From Nevskiaceae bacterium (GTDB lineage Bacteria; Pseudomonadota; Gammaproteobacteria; Steroidobacterales; Steroidobacteraceae), in the NCBI GenBank assembly GCA_018883185.1, contig VEQP01000009.1, positions 32,329 through 96,328 of the forward strand: a stretch of 64,000 nucleotides of DNA, given 5' to 3'. The notes under the pieces were generated by a model, which had not been told where the DNA came from, made no database searches, and saw only the letters and a list, made by a program, of their open reading frames with translations. Every line of letters starts with the position of its first letter. Position 1 is the stretch's first letter. The position numbers and the translations under genes were made by a program. Shown one piece after another: positions 18,900 through 28,307 of the stretch.

Positions 18900-19824
18900 T
18901 GGGCTGACCGGGGCCGTACTTGGCCATGTATTCGGCAAAGTCGATGCGCGGCTTGGTCCAGGACTTCAAGTCAAAGATTTCCGGTGTCTTCTTCTCGAGT
19001 GCCAAGCGGGCGCCGCGCGGCAGATCGTCGAGGCTGCGCAGCTTCGTGCCAAGACCCTTGCCCCAGGTACGCCCCGGCGTCTTGCCCATGCCGAGCCAGG
19101 GATGAAAGCTCACGAGGTTCTGGAACTGAACGGTCGAGAGGGCACTGGATTTACCCGGGTCCTGGATGTCGCGTACGTCGGCCGCAAAAAAGTAATGCGA
19201 GTCCCAGTAGAACGTCGGGCCGCCCGCTTCCTTCGGCCATTTGTCTTCCTTGAACGGATTGGGGAATGAGAACGACGACTGGTTGGGCGCGAGCACTTTG
19301 CCGGCGATCACGTCGATGCGCATGTCCTTGGGCTTGAGCGTCGCTTCGGGTCCGGTGACGATACCATCGGGCCCGATTTCCACCGAAAGTGGGCCGCCGG
19401 CGAATTGCCAGATTTCGCGCTTTTCGCCCGTGACCGGATTGACCCAGTGATCGACGAGATCATCGGTGTCGAAGGCCGTGTACGCGCCGACTTCGCGAAC
19501 CATGCACTTGTAGTTGCCGTTGGGCAGCGGGGACCAGGAGCCTGCGGCGAGGTTCTGCATGGTCAGCATGGGCTTCAAATTGCCGTCGTTGAGCCACAGG
19601 TACAGATGCAGCCGGCTGAAGGTGTAGACCGTTTCCTCGGCGATCGACCCCTTGAGCTTGGCGAGCAGGCGCGCGCGCGCCTTGGGATCCTCAAGTTGCA
19701 GTGCAGCGACGCCCCCGGGCGTGGCGGCCACGGCAGGCGAGAGCATCGAGGCGGCCATTGACCCGCCGATGGCCACCGAAGCGCCGAGCATCGAGCGACG
19801 CGAAATACCCATGTCCGACATGTG
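18886..19824 (-). CDS. DUF1838-like protein (paralogue A), twin-arginine-like signal
   Basis: MSDMGISRRSMLGASVAIGGSMAAS leader; body with VDHWVNPVTGEKREIWQF and WYDSHYFFAADVRD-type segments; long N-terminal ORF extension rejected. Confidence 0.65.
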   Translation of the reverse strand, partial: HMSDMGISRRSMLGASVAIGGSMAASMLSPAVAATPGGVAALQLEDPKARARLLAKLKGSIAEETVYTFSRLHLYLWLNDGNLKPMLTMQNLAAGSWSPLPNGNYKCMVREVGAYTAFDTDDLVDHWVNPVTGEKREIWQFAGGPLSVEIGPDGIVTGPEATLKPKDMRIDVIAGKVLAPNQSSFSFPNPFKEDKWPKEAGGPTFYWDSHYFFAADVRDIQDPGKSSALSTVQFQNLVSFHPWLGMGKTPGRTWGKGLGTKLRSLDDLPRGARLALEKKTPEIFDLKSWTKPRIDFAEYMAKYGPGQPIMGR

Positions 19825-19920
19825 AACCCCCTCGAAAAATGAGCTCTGAACATAACGCAAGCCGATGCGTGTTGTGCCTTGCGACGTTACCCTGTCCTCC
19901 TGTTGCTCAAAGGGGGTCAA

Positions 19921-20823
19921 ATGAGCGAAGCCAGTGCATGGTCCAGACGTGAGGCCTTGACGGGCCTCGGGTTGCTCGCGATGGCGGGGGGCAGTCACGC
20001 CGGCGCGACTGGCGCCACCAACGCGGGCCTCGTCAATCCGCCGCGTTCGTCCGCACCAGCGGTACTTTCCGCCGAGGCTTTTGCCGACTTCATGCGATTG
20101 CGGACTGCGCCCGATGGTCGGCCCGTGCTTTGGGTGTATTCCGGCGTGCTGGTCGTGAAGCCCGAGGGCGAGGTGGCCCAGCCGCTCGCACGCATCGAGG
20201 GACTGAGTCGCTCGTTCGCGGTTGCGCAGCCCGATGGTAGTTACCTCTGGACGCTCGATGAGGCCGGTTATTACTGCGATCCGCTGACCGGAGAGGTTGC
20301 CTCGTCGCTGTTCAACCCGTTCATCGGTCAGCACGTGGTGCCGAAGCACTATCGCTCGCCACAGACGCTGCGCTTCAGCCGCAACGGAGTTGCGCCGGTT
20401 CGCGAGCTGCCACCCGGCATCGACTTTCACGGCGAGATTACGCGCCTCGGAGAAGTCGCCGGCACCGCCGCCATGACCGAAGACTTGTATGTGCGGATGG
20501 GCGCCACGGCCGCGACGGCGGATCGCCCGGCCCGTCCGGTACGCTTCGCCAATTCGCTCGCGACCTTCACGACACTGCGACGCAACCTGCAGCGCCCGGC
20601 GAACGAATGGGTCGACTGCCAGTTCAACTACACCACGCTCAATACCTTCGTCGACTGGCTGCAGCTCGGCGGTAGGGCGGGCGTGCAGGACATGCGGATC
20701 GTCGGTATCAAGTGTCGCCTCGAAGACCGCGAGGCCGTACCGAGTGGTTTGCGCGCGCGCATTGAGCGCGAGCATCCGGATTTGCTCAAGGCCGATTTTC
20801 GTACCGGGGGTGCGGGCGCATGA
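19921..20823 (+). CDS. DUF1838-like protein (paralogue B), twin-arginine-like signal
   Basis: WSRREALTGLGLLAM leader; LARIEGLSRSF...YYCDPLTGEVASSLFNPF; preceded by AAAGGGGG. Confidence 0.65.
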   Translation: MSEASAWSRREALTGLGLLAMAGGSHAGATGATNAGLVNPPRSSAPAVLSAEAFADFMRLRTAPDGRPVLWVYSGVLVVKPEGEVAQPLARIEGLSRSFAVAQPDGSYLWTLDEAGYYCDPLTGEVASSLFNPFIGQHVVPKHYRSPQTLRFSRNGVAPVRELPPGIDFHGEITRLGEVAGTAAMTEDLYVRMGATAATADRPARPVRFANSLATFTTLRRNLQRPANEWVDCQFNYTTLNTFVDWLQLGGRAGVQDMRIVGIKCRLEDREAVPSGLRARIEREHPDLLKADFRTGGAGA

Positions 20824-21767
20824 TTGATCGACGAAGTCTCTTGCAGGGTGTGGGCTTCGCGGCGGTGCTGCAAGCCCCGGTGCTGGTTGAAGCTGGCGCT
20901 ACCGTTGCCACCGCTGCTCGGGGCAGCGCCCCGGGTGCGCTCGATCTGCGCACTGCGGAGGGCAATGTGAAGGCGATGGCGAAGATGTCGGCCACGCTCG
21001 CGCCCGATGGCCACAAGCACGGCTGGTACAGCGGCGTGTTGATGGGTGTGGTGCCGGGACAGGCGGTACGCGAACTCGTAGGCATCATCGGTATGAGCAC
21101 GCAGCGGCTGCGCGCTGTGCCGGAGCAGGGTGGCTATCAGTTGTTGCAGAAGGAGTGCGGCTTCTTCACAGATCTTGCGACCGGTGCCGTGCTCGATCGC
21201 TGGCTCAACCCTTACCTCAACGAGTTCGTCGAGCCGTTCCATATTGCGAACCCGGCGGTGAATCGCTGGATCCTGCCGGTGGTGAAGGAAGAGCGATTCT
21301 ATGATCGCGTGCAGAACGACGCGCCGATGGAACGACCGTTCGTGCTGCCTTGGCAGCGTGCCGGCGATCGCGTGATGCTGGAACAGCGCACCCATTTTTG
21401 GGCTAACAATCCGCTCGATCCCGCTATCTGGAAGCGCGAAAGCGGCGGGCCGCGCATCCAGGTCTCCGATTGCATGAGTTACAACGCGCGCTATGAAGAT
21501 CTCGTCGATCCGCGACGCGACAGCGTCGAGTATTCCGGGCATTGGGTGCACGTGCGCCCCTGGCAGCCGTGGATGCTGATGGGAGCGCACCCCGGACATT
21601 GCCTCTACAGCGCGATGACAGGCAGTGCGCTGCGTGCCGAGAACGTGCCGGCACACATTCTCGGCATCGTGCGCGAGCGTCTGCCAGAGTTTTTGCAGCC
21701 GCCCACCGAAGTGCGCAAGAGCGAACCCAGCATGATTCGCTTCATGCGTGAGCGCAAACCGTCGTGA
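20820..21767 (+). CDS. DUF1838-like protein (paralogue C), twin-arginine-like signal
   Basis: MIDRRSLLQGVGFAAVL leader; CGFFTDLATGAVLDRWLNPYLNEFVEP; ATGA overlap with upstream gene. Confidence 0.65.
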   Translation: MIDRRSLLQGVGFAAVLQAPVLVEAGATVATAARGSAPGALDLRTAEGNVKAMAKMSATLAPDGHKHGWYSGVLMGVVPGQAVRELVGIIGMSTQRLRAVPEQGGYQLLQKECGFFTDLATGAVLDRWLNPYLNEFVEPFHIANPAVNRWILPVVKEERFYDRVQNDAPMERPFVLPWQRAGDRVMLEQRTHFWANNPLDPAIWKRESGGPRIQVSDCMSYNARYEDLVDPRRDSVEYSGHWVHVRPWQPWMLMGAHPGHCLYSAMTGSALRAENVPAHILGIVRERLPEFLQPPTEVRKSEPSMIRFMRERKPS

Positions 21768-22465
21768 CGGGTCCGTTGCACCGGCATTACCGCGGCAAGA
21801 TGCTATATCTCACCGATGGCATCGGTGAGATGGGCCGCGAGTTCTTCAGCGTTACCGTACAGCCTAACGGCGAGCGCACGCTGCGCGCGCAGTGCGAGAT
21901 GGACGACGATCGACTACTGCGCGACGTGGTGCTCACCGTCGATGCCGAGTGGCGACCGAAGGACGCCTTCATGCGCTTGACGGTTGATGGCCAGTTGCTC
22001 GGGACCTCGTGGTTCAACTTCACTACGCGTACCGCGCACTGCGAGGGGCTCACCTCGCGCGAGGGGCGGGTTTCGCAGCGCTTCGAACTCGATGAGGATA
22101 TCGAGTCGTTCGGTACCCACGCTCTGCATGGCGATGCTTGGGTGGTGGCCCGGTTGCGTCGACATGCCGGACCGATGGAGCGCTTTGCGCTCGCGACCTT
22201 CACCAATTCGACGCAGGCTAACGGCGCCTCGGGGCCGACGCTGATTCGTCTCGGCGAGGGTTATTCGCGGATCCACGACCTTGGCGAAAAGACGCTCTCG
22301 GTGCCGGCCGGGCAGTTCGCCACCCGACACATCCGCATCGATGTGCCCGGCGTAGATGATTTCGAGGTCTGGGCCGGCGGCGAGGATTGCTTGCCCGTCC
22401 AGCTACGGTCAAAGAATTTACGTCAGACCTATGTGCTGGTGGATGTGCAGGGGGAGTGGCGATGA
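21764..22465 (+). CDS. Hypothetical protein, operon-embedded
   Basis: GTGA overlap upstream and ATGA overlap downstream; no family recognised. Confidence 0.7.
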   Translation: MTGPLHRHYRGKMLYLTDGIGEMGREFFSVTVQPNGERTLRAQCEMDDDRLLRDVVLTVDAEWRPKDAFMRLTVDGQLLGTSWFNFTTRTAHCEGLTSREGRVSQRFELDEDIESFGTHALHGDAWVVARLRRHAGPMERFALATFTNSTQANGASGPTLIRLGEGYSRIHDLGEKTLSVPAGQFATRHIRIDVPGVDDFEVWAGGEDCLPVQLRSKNLRQTYVLVDVQGEWR

Positions 22466-23352
22466 CGATGCGTATCAATCGACGCGAGGTGGTGGGCGGT
22501 GCAATCGGTGCGGTGGCCACTAGCGCCGTGGCCTCAGCGACTGCAGCGCCGTCGACCAAGGCCGCCACCGCGGCGCGCGCGGCGGCACCGTCGCCAGCAC
22601 CGCCCGATGCGCTCACGCTCTATCGGAAAATGCATCTTCGAACTGACGATGGCTTGCTGTTCTGGTGGCTGCAGGGGCCGAAAATCGGCCAGGTGGGCAC
22701 CACGTTGACACCGCTCTACACGAGTAGCATCGGTACGTTGCAACGCGTGCGGCACCGCGAGGATGGCGGGTTCGACGTCACGCAGCTCGAGCTCATCATC
22801 CTCTGCGACTTGAGCAGCGGGGAGCCGCTGAGTCAGTGGCAAAACCCCTATACGAACGAGATGATCCCTATCCGATTTTCACCCGTCGGGCCGACGGTGG
22901 TGCGCTATCGAGCCGACAACTCACGCGTGCTGCCGACCGAGATCGGAGGAACGCCGCTGCAGGCCACCGCCACCATGCATGCCCCGGTGATCGTCGGTGA
23001 CGATGTGTTCCAGCGCGACGAGTCCGTGGCCCGGGTGTTTACCCCCGGTCGTACGACGCCCTTCGAGGTCAACGACATCGCGGTCTATCACGGCAGTCTC
23101 GCCAATCTCGCCGATCCCGCGGTGACCGTGGGCGAGGCGACGGTATTCTTTGCCGAGGTCACGGGCTGGCAACGGTGGATGAACATGGGCGAGCGCCCTG
23201 GCAATCTGACCTCTCGTCTGACGGGTCGTAAGGTGAGGCGCTACGAGGACTTGCCGCAGAGGTGGCGCGATCAACTAACGGTTGTGGCGCCGAAGATTGC
23301 TGCCGACCCCATTGCAGCCCTTGATGGTGCCGCCGCGCGTTTCGATCGATGA
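22462..23352 (+). CDS. DUF1838-like protein (paralogue E), twin-arginine-like signal
   Basis: MRINRREVVGGAIGAVATSAVASA leader; CDLSSGEPLSQWQNPYTNEMIPI; ATGA overlap. Confidence 0.65.
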   Translation: MTMRINRREVVGGAIGAVATSAVASATAAPSTKAATAARAAAPSPAPPDALTLYRKMHLRTDDGLLFWWLQGPKIGQVGTTLTPLYTSSIGTLQRVRHREDGGFDVTQLELIILCDLSSGEPLSQWQNPYTNEMIPIRFSPVGPTVVRYRADNSRVLPTEIGGTPLQATATMHAPVIVGDDVFQRDESVARVFTPGRTTPFEVNDIAVYHGSLANLADPAVTVGEATVFFAEVTGWQRWMNMGERPGNLTSRLTGRKVRRYEDLPQRWRDQLTVVAPKIAADPIAALDGAAARFDR

Positions 23353-23359
23353 GGTGACC

Positions 23360-24277
23360 ATGTTGCGTAAACGATTATTTTCTTTGTTGCTCCTCGGACT
23401 GAGCCCGTTTGCCTCGTTGGCGGCGGAACCCGAGGCTCCGGGCACGCCCGCAGGGTTCACCTTCCGCTACCTGACGGCGACCGATGGCGTGCCGCTCAAC
23501 GTGGTCGAGACGGGCAACCCGCAAGGGCCGGCCATCATTTTTTTACATGGGTATACGCAAAGCTATCTCAGCTGGCACCCGCAGCTAGACGATGCGGTGC
23601 TGCGCGCCAAGTACCGGTTGATCGCCGTCGATCTGCGCGGACACGGCGCTTCGGGCAAGCCCTGGGACAAGGCGGCCTACGCGGGTCATCTACCCTGGGC
23701 GCGCGACGTACGCAGTGTCGTCGAGCAACTCGGCGTGAGCCGTCCGTGGCTCGTCGGTTGGTCGTTCGGCGGTTTCGTTGCCATGGATTACGTGCGCGAG
23801 TACGGCGAGGCCGCGGTTGCCGGCGTGATGATGACCGGCAGCCATGGCGGACTGTTGTCGCGTCCCATGGGGCCACCGCCGGCATTCACCGGTGATCTGG
23901 ACCTCGCCATCGAGGGCGCGCGGACATTTATGAAAATGATGTCGGTGCAGCCGCCCGCCGCCGCTACGATTGATCGTGGTACCTATGCCAATGTCATGAT
24001 GCCGCCGTACGTGCGTAATGCCATGTGGGGTAAGCGACTCGACAACACCGATCTCACGCCGCGCTTAAAGTTGCCGGTACTTATGATCCTAGGTCGGCAG
24101 GATCTGAGCCTGCCCGCCGATACGATAGCGACGGCGCTGGCATCACGATCCAACATCACGGTGCGGATATTCGAGCAGACGGGGCACTCGGCGTTCATCG
24201 AGCACCCCGCGCAATTCAATCAGGAACTCGCGGCTTTCGTGGCCAAGGCCGGCGTGGCCAAAGGGAGTGCGCAATGA
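23360..24277 (+). CDS. Exported alpha/beta hydrolase (classical triad)
   Basis: Signal peptide; IIFLHGYTQSYLSW; GWSFGG elbow; GRQDLSLP; TGHSAFIEHP. Confidence 0.85.
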   Translation: MLRKRLFSLLLLGLSPFASLAAEPEAPGTPAGFTFRYLTATDGVPLNVVETGNPQGPAIIFLHGYTQSYLSWHPQLDDAVLRAKYRLIAVDLRGHGASGKPWDKAAYAGHLPWARDVRSVVEQLGVSRPWLVGWSFGGFVAMDYVREYGEAAVAGVMMTGSHGGLLSRPMGPPPAFTGDLDLAIEGARTFMKMMSVQPPAAATIDRGTYANVMMPPYVRNAMWGKRLDNTDLTPRLKLPVLMILGRQDLSLPADTIATALASRSNITVRIFEQTGHSAFIEHPAQFNQELAAFVAKAGVAKGSAQ

Positions 24278-25305
24278 TCGCGTTTCGATTGGGGATGTTG
24301 TTTCGCTCGGCAGTGCCGGTGCGTTGGGGCCGGTTCGTGGGGATGGCGGCGTGGGCGTTGCTGCTCGGCACCCCAGCCGGCACCACGTGGGCGCTCGGGA
24401 CACCGTCGGTGCCGCTCGCCACGCTTGAATCCCGATACGTGACACCCACCTCGCGGTTCGTCGATATCGACGGCGTGCGTATGCACTACAAGGACGAGGG
24501 TGCGGGGCCTGCGGTGGTGATGCTGCATGCTTCCTTCATGAGCCTGCACAGTTGGGATGGTCTCGCCGCGGATCTGGCTCGGGATCACCGCGTGATCCGT
24601 TTCGATTTTCCGCTCGCCGGGCTGACTGGCCCGGATCCGCAGGGCCGCTACTCGATGGAGCGCAGCACCGAGCTCATGAATGGGCTGCTTGCCAAACTCG
24701 GCGTGAGCACCTATTCGATCATCGCGACCTCCTCGGGCGCCATCGTCGGCTTTCGTCAGGCGGCAGCCAAGCCTGAGGCGGTGACGCGGCTCATCCTCAT
24801 CAATGCGGCGGGCATGCCGCGCACTGCAGTGACCGACCCGAACCGGGAGCGGGGTTCGGCGTTCAGTCGCTGGCTGCAAGGCAAGTACAAGTCGCGTGGC
24901 TACTGGGAACAGTCGCTGACCGCGCAGTTCACCGGCGGCCAGCCGCCGCCCGCCGACATCGTCGAGCGTGTGTTCGATCTCAATCGACGCTCCGGGCTTG
25001 TCGAGGAGTCGGCGATCTACATGCGCAATTTCCGCACGGGTGATCCGGAGACCGTGCTCGGGCAGATTCGAGCGCCCACGCTGGTTCTTTGGGGTATGGG
25101 CAACATCACCGTCGCGCATCTCGAGGCCGATGTGTTCCAGCTTTGGTTGACACAGGCACCCTCGATCAAGAAAAAATATCCTCGCTATGGCCACTACGTC
25201 TACATGGAGAACCCCGGCATCGTGATTCCCGACGTCCGGAACTTTCTCGAAGGTCGGATGGATGCCGAGTTGCGCGTGACGCGGCGGATGCCGCCTGCTC
25301 CATGA
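24274..25305 (+). CDS. Alpha/beta hydrolase with A-T-S-S-G elbow
   Basis: VVMLHASFMSLHSW; SIIATSSGAIVGF; YGHYVYMENP; ATGA overlap with upstream gene. Confidence 0.78.
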   Translation: MIAFRLGMLFRSAVPVRWGRFVGMAAWALLLGTPAGTTWALGTPSVPLATLESRYVTPTSRFVDIDGVRMHYKDEGAGPAVVMLHASFMSLHSWDGLAADLARDHRVIRFDFPLAGLTGPDPQGRYSMERSTELMNGLLAKLGVSTYSIIATSSGAIVGFRQAAAKPEAVTRLILINAAGMPRTAVTDPNRERGSAFSRWLQGKYKSRGYWEQSLTAQFTGGQPPPADIVERVFDLNRRSGLVEESAIYMRNFRTGDPETVLGQIRAPTLVLWGMGNITVAHLEADVFQLWLTQAPSIKKKYPRYGHYVYMENPGIVIPDVRNFLEGRMDAELRVTRRMPPAP

Positions 25306-25306
25306 C

Positions 25307-26158
25307 ATGACGCCGCTACAGTTCCAAAGCCTGGTGGTCGTCGGCATCCTGCTGTTCTACGCGCTGCTGGAGCTCGTACGCGGACGGTTCTTCACCGCGG
25401 CGGCCGACCGTGAAGACAATCGGCTCGATGTGGCGGTGATGGTCATGTTCCCGCTGGTATCGGGCGGCGTGTCGATCGTTGCAGTGGCGCTGTGCCAGGC
25501 CTTCATGCCGGCGCAGGCCGGCGCGCTCGCACACTGGCCATGGTGGGCCATGGTGCTGACCTTGCTCCTCGTCGACGATCTGACGCAGTACTTCTGGCAT
25601 CGACTGTCGCATACGAGCGTGCTCTGGCCGTTGCATCGGGCGCATCACAGCGCCTCGTACATGAGCGTGCGTGTGGTTTACCGCAACAACGCCTTGTACT
25701 ACGCGATGATGCCTGGACTATGGCTGAGCGCGATGTTCAGCTTCTTGGGTTTCAGTTGGGTGTATGTCGGCTACATCATGGTGAAGCTGGCCGTCATCGC
25801 CGGCGCGCACTGCAGCCTGCCCTGGGATGCGCCGCTTTATCGCATCGCGGCACTTCGACCGGTGATGTGGGTGCTCGAGCGCACCATTTCTACGCCCGCC
25901 ACGCACTGGGCGCATCACGCCTTGTCACAGGATGACGGCGTCGGTCACTACTCGGGCAATTTCGGCAATCTGCTCTTTCTGTGGGACGTGCTTTTCGGCA
26001 CGGCGCGCATCACTCGGCGCTATCCGCCGGCTTTTGGGCTGGCCGATGATCGCGCGCATGGTCACGAGAAGTGGTACACGCAAATGTTGTTCCCGTTCCT
26101 GCGTTCGCGCCGTGCCGAGTCGACCTTGGTCTGGCCGCCCGGGCGACCGCCGGCGTGA
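25307..26158 (+). CDS. Sterol desaturase/fatty acid hydroxylase family protein
   Basis: Histidine boxes HRLSH, HRAHH, HWAHH with multiple TM segments. Confidence 0.85.
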   Translation: MTPLQFQSLVVVGILLFYALLELVRGRFFTAAADREDNRLDVAVMVMFPLVSGGVSIVAVALCQAFMPAQAGALAHWPWWAMVLTLLLVDDLTQYFWHRLSHTSVLWPLHRAHHSASYMSVRVVYRNNALYYAMMPGLWLSAMFSFLGFSWVYVGYIMVKLAVIAGAHCSLPWDAPLYRIAALRPVMWVLERTISTPATHWAHHALSQDDGVGHYSGNFGNLLFLWDVLFGTARITRRYPPAFGLADDRAHGHEKWYTQMLFPFLRSRRAESTLVWPPGRPPA

Positions 26159-27663
26159 GTCGGCCGCCGGCGACGGATCGACGAGGCCTGTTGCAGGGCC
26201 TGCTCGCCGGTTCGTTGTTGGGCGCTTCCGCGCCGACGCGCAGCGAACCACAGGCTACCCCGCCTGCTGCAGTGCCGGATCGGCGCTGCATCATCGATGC
26301 CGGCTGGGCGCTGCTGCATGACGGGCAGGGCTTTGCGCTGCAGCGTGACGTGTCGATCGTGGTCGACGGCGATCGCATTGCGGCCGTGCATGCCGGCGCG
26401 CTGCGCTCGATGTTGCCGCGGGTGGATGCACGCAATCATCTGGTTCTTCCGGGGTTCATCTCAGGGCACACCCACGTCGCAGGCGGCACGGTCACGCGCG
26501 GCATTTTCGAAGGTCGTCGCTCCTATGCGCGGGCGTTGGAACTCGCCGAGCAGCTGGATGATGAAGCCCTCGATGCCTTGACGGCACTGAATTTGGCGGA
26601 GTTGCTACGCTCTGGTTGCACCACGCAACTCGACATGGCGCTCTCTTTGCGACAGATGCAAAGTTACGTGCGCGTGGCGCGGCGCTGGGGGGTACGTGCT
26701 TATCCCTCTGCCATGGTGCCGGGTGTCGGACGACTCTTTCCGATCTGGCAACGCGACAACGATGCGGTGTTACGCGAGTCGGTGCCGGGCACTTTGGCAG
26801 AGATCGAAGCCGCCATCACTTACGCACGACAAATAAACGGCGCTGATGAGGGTTTGATCCGGCCGCAAATGGCGATGCATGCGAGCGACACGCACACGCC
26901 CGAGACGATCGCGGCCACGCTCGCTGCAGCCACTGAACTCGGTAACGGCTTGCACCTGCACCTTTGTCAGGGCGCTCGCGAGGTGGAGGCCGTGCAGCGC
27001 CTGTGGCAACAGCGACCGGTGCAATGGTTGGAGTCCCTCGGGGTTTTCGGGCAGCGCGTGTTCGCAGCGCACATGTCGAGTGCCGATCCCGCCGTGGATG
27101 CACCGCTGCTGCGGCGCAGCACGTTTACCTATTGCACCTGCCCCTCCGCCGGTGGTGCCAGCGGGTTCACCCAGCCGTGGCCGGAAATGCTGGCGGCGGG
27201 CGTGAACACGAATATCGGTATCGATACGCACTCCAACGACTATGTCGAGAATCTCAAACTCGCGGTGCTCAAGGGCGAGGCGCGCTGGTCGTTGTTGCGT
27301 CGCAACTCGCCGGTACCGATGCAACGGCCGAGCATCCAGCGTGCTGTCGAAGCGGCGACGGTCGATGCGGCGCGTGGCCTCGGCCGCGAGGACATCGGAC
27401 GCATTGCGGTTGGTGCGAAAGCGGATCTGGTCTCGATCGATGTGTCGGGGCTACTGGCGGGTACGGGCGCGTTGCCGCCGGAGCCGCTCTATCATCTGCT
27501 TTATGCCAACGGGCTTATGGTTCGGCACGTGTTGATCGGCGGCGCTTTCAAAGTGTTCGACGGCGTGTTACGGGTCGATGACGAGACCGCATTGCTAGCG
27601 CGCGGCGGCGCAGTGGTACGGAAAATTTGGGCGCAACTCGAAGATGAGGGTTTCTTCAAATGA
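26155..27663 (+). CDS. Amidohydrolase family protein with twin-arginine-like leader
   Basis: HLVLPGFISGHTHVAGG (HxH), MHASDTHTPE, GIDTHSNDYVENLK metal-ligand motifs; GTG start overlapping upstream TGA (GTGA). Confidence 0.82.
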   Translation: MSRPPATDRRGLLQGLLAGSLLGASAPTRSEPQATPPAAVPDRRCIIDAGWALLHDGQGFALQRDVSIVVDGDRIAAVHAGALRSMLPRVDARNHLVLPGFISGHTHVAGGTVTRGIFEGRRSYARALELAEQLDDEALDALTALNLAELLRSGCTTQLDMALSLRQMQSYVRVARRWGVRAYPSAMVPGVGRLFPIWQRDNDAVLRESVPGTLAEIEAAITYARQINGADEGLIRPQMAMHASDTHTPETIAATLAAATELGNGLHLHLCQGAREVEAVQRLWQQRPVQWLESLGVFGQRVFAAHMSSADPAVDAPLLRRSTFTYCTCPSAGGASGFTQPWPEMLAAGVNTNIGIDTHSNDYVENLKLAVLKGEARWSLLRRNSPVPMQRPSIQRAVEAATVDAARGLGREDIGRIAVGAKADLVSIDVSGLLAGTGALPPEPLYHLLYANGLMVRHVLIGGAFKVFDGVLRVDDETALLARGGAVVRKIWAQLEDEGFFK

Positions 27664-28307
27664 CTTTGTTCAAATTGAGTGTGGTGGCCATGATGGGTGT
27701 GCTGCTCGGCACGTTGTCGCCTGGCGCGCAGGCAATCGAGTGGCAGACCTTCGACCCATCACCCTATTCGCAAAGTGTGACCGACTGCGATCGCGAGGCG
27801 GCACACCCCGACGATCCGAACAAGGTGGTGCCGGGTCGCACCTCACGCGAGATGAATCTCGACACCGCCATCGGGGTTTGCCGGGCTGATCTGGCCAAAG
27901 ACCCGAAAAATCCGCGCATCAGTTATCAGCTCGCGCGCTCGCTGACCTACGCGGGCAAGGTGACCGAGGCGCTGCCCTTCATTGAGAAGGCCGCGGCACA
28001 GAAGTATCCGCAGGCCATGTTTGTCGTCGGGTACCTCTATCTCGAAGGCTCTTATGCCTCCCCAAAGAATCCCTGCCGCGCCGCGCAACTCATCCGCGAA
28101 TCGGCAATCTACGGGCGACTGGCTGGGCTACTCGGTTACCCCTCGTACGTGTTGAACGGACGTTTCGCCGGATGCGGGTTGCAGATCGACGCGAAGGAGC
28201 TGCGCGAATTTCTCAGCAAAGCTAAAAAGTCGAAGCTCGAGTACTACCCCTCTGTGCTGGCTGAGTCGCTGGACGTGCGGTTACTTCAGTTGGAGCAGCA
28301 GAAATGA
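27660..28307 (+). CDS. Exported Sel1/TPR-like repeat protein
   Basis: Signal peptide; AAAQKYPQAMFVVGYLYLEGSYASPKNPCRAAQLIRESA Sel1-like; ATGA overlap. Confidence 0.55.
   Translation: MTLFKLSVVAMMGVLLGTLSPGAQAIEWQTFDPSPYSQSVTDCDREAAHPDDPNKVVPGRTSREMNLDTAIGVCRADLAKDPKNPRISYQLARSLTYAGKVTEALPFIEKAAAQKYPQAMFVVGYLYLEGSYASPKNPCRAAQLIRESAIYGRLAGLLGYPSYVLNGRFAGCGLQIDAKELREFLSKAKKSKLEYYPSVLAESLDVRLLQLEQQK

Noticed and set aside
19825-20775. N-terminal extension of the 629-aa ORF ending at 18886
   Set aside because: The extension runs antisense through paralogue B and lacks motifs; the SRRSML leader after the internal Met at 19824 marks the likely start.
20628-21656. 342-aa minus-strand ORF opposite DUF1838 paralogue C
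   Set aside because: Shadow ORF; breaks the tightly coupled plus-strand operon if real.
24220-25347. 375-aa minus-strand ORF across an alpha/beta hydrolase
   Set aside because: Antisense shadow of the well-supported plus-strand hydrolase; no recognisable domain.
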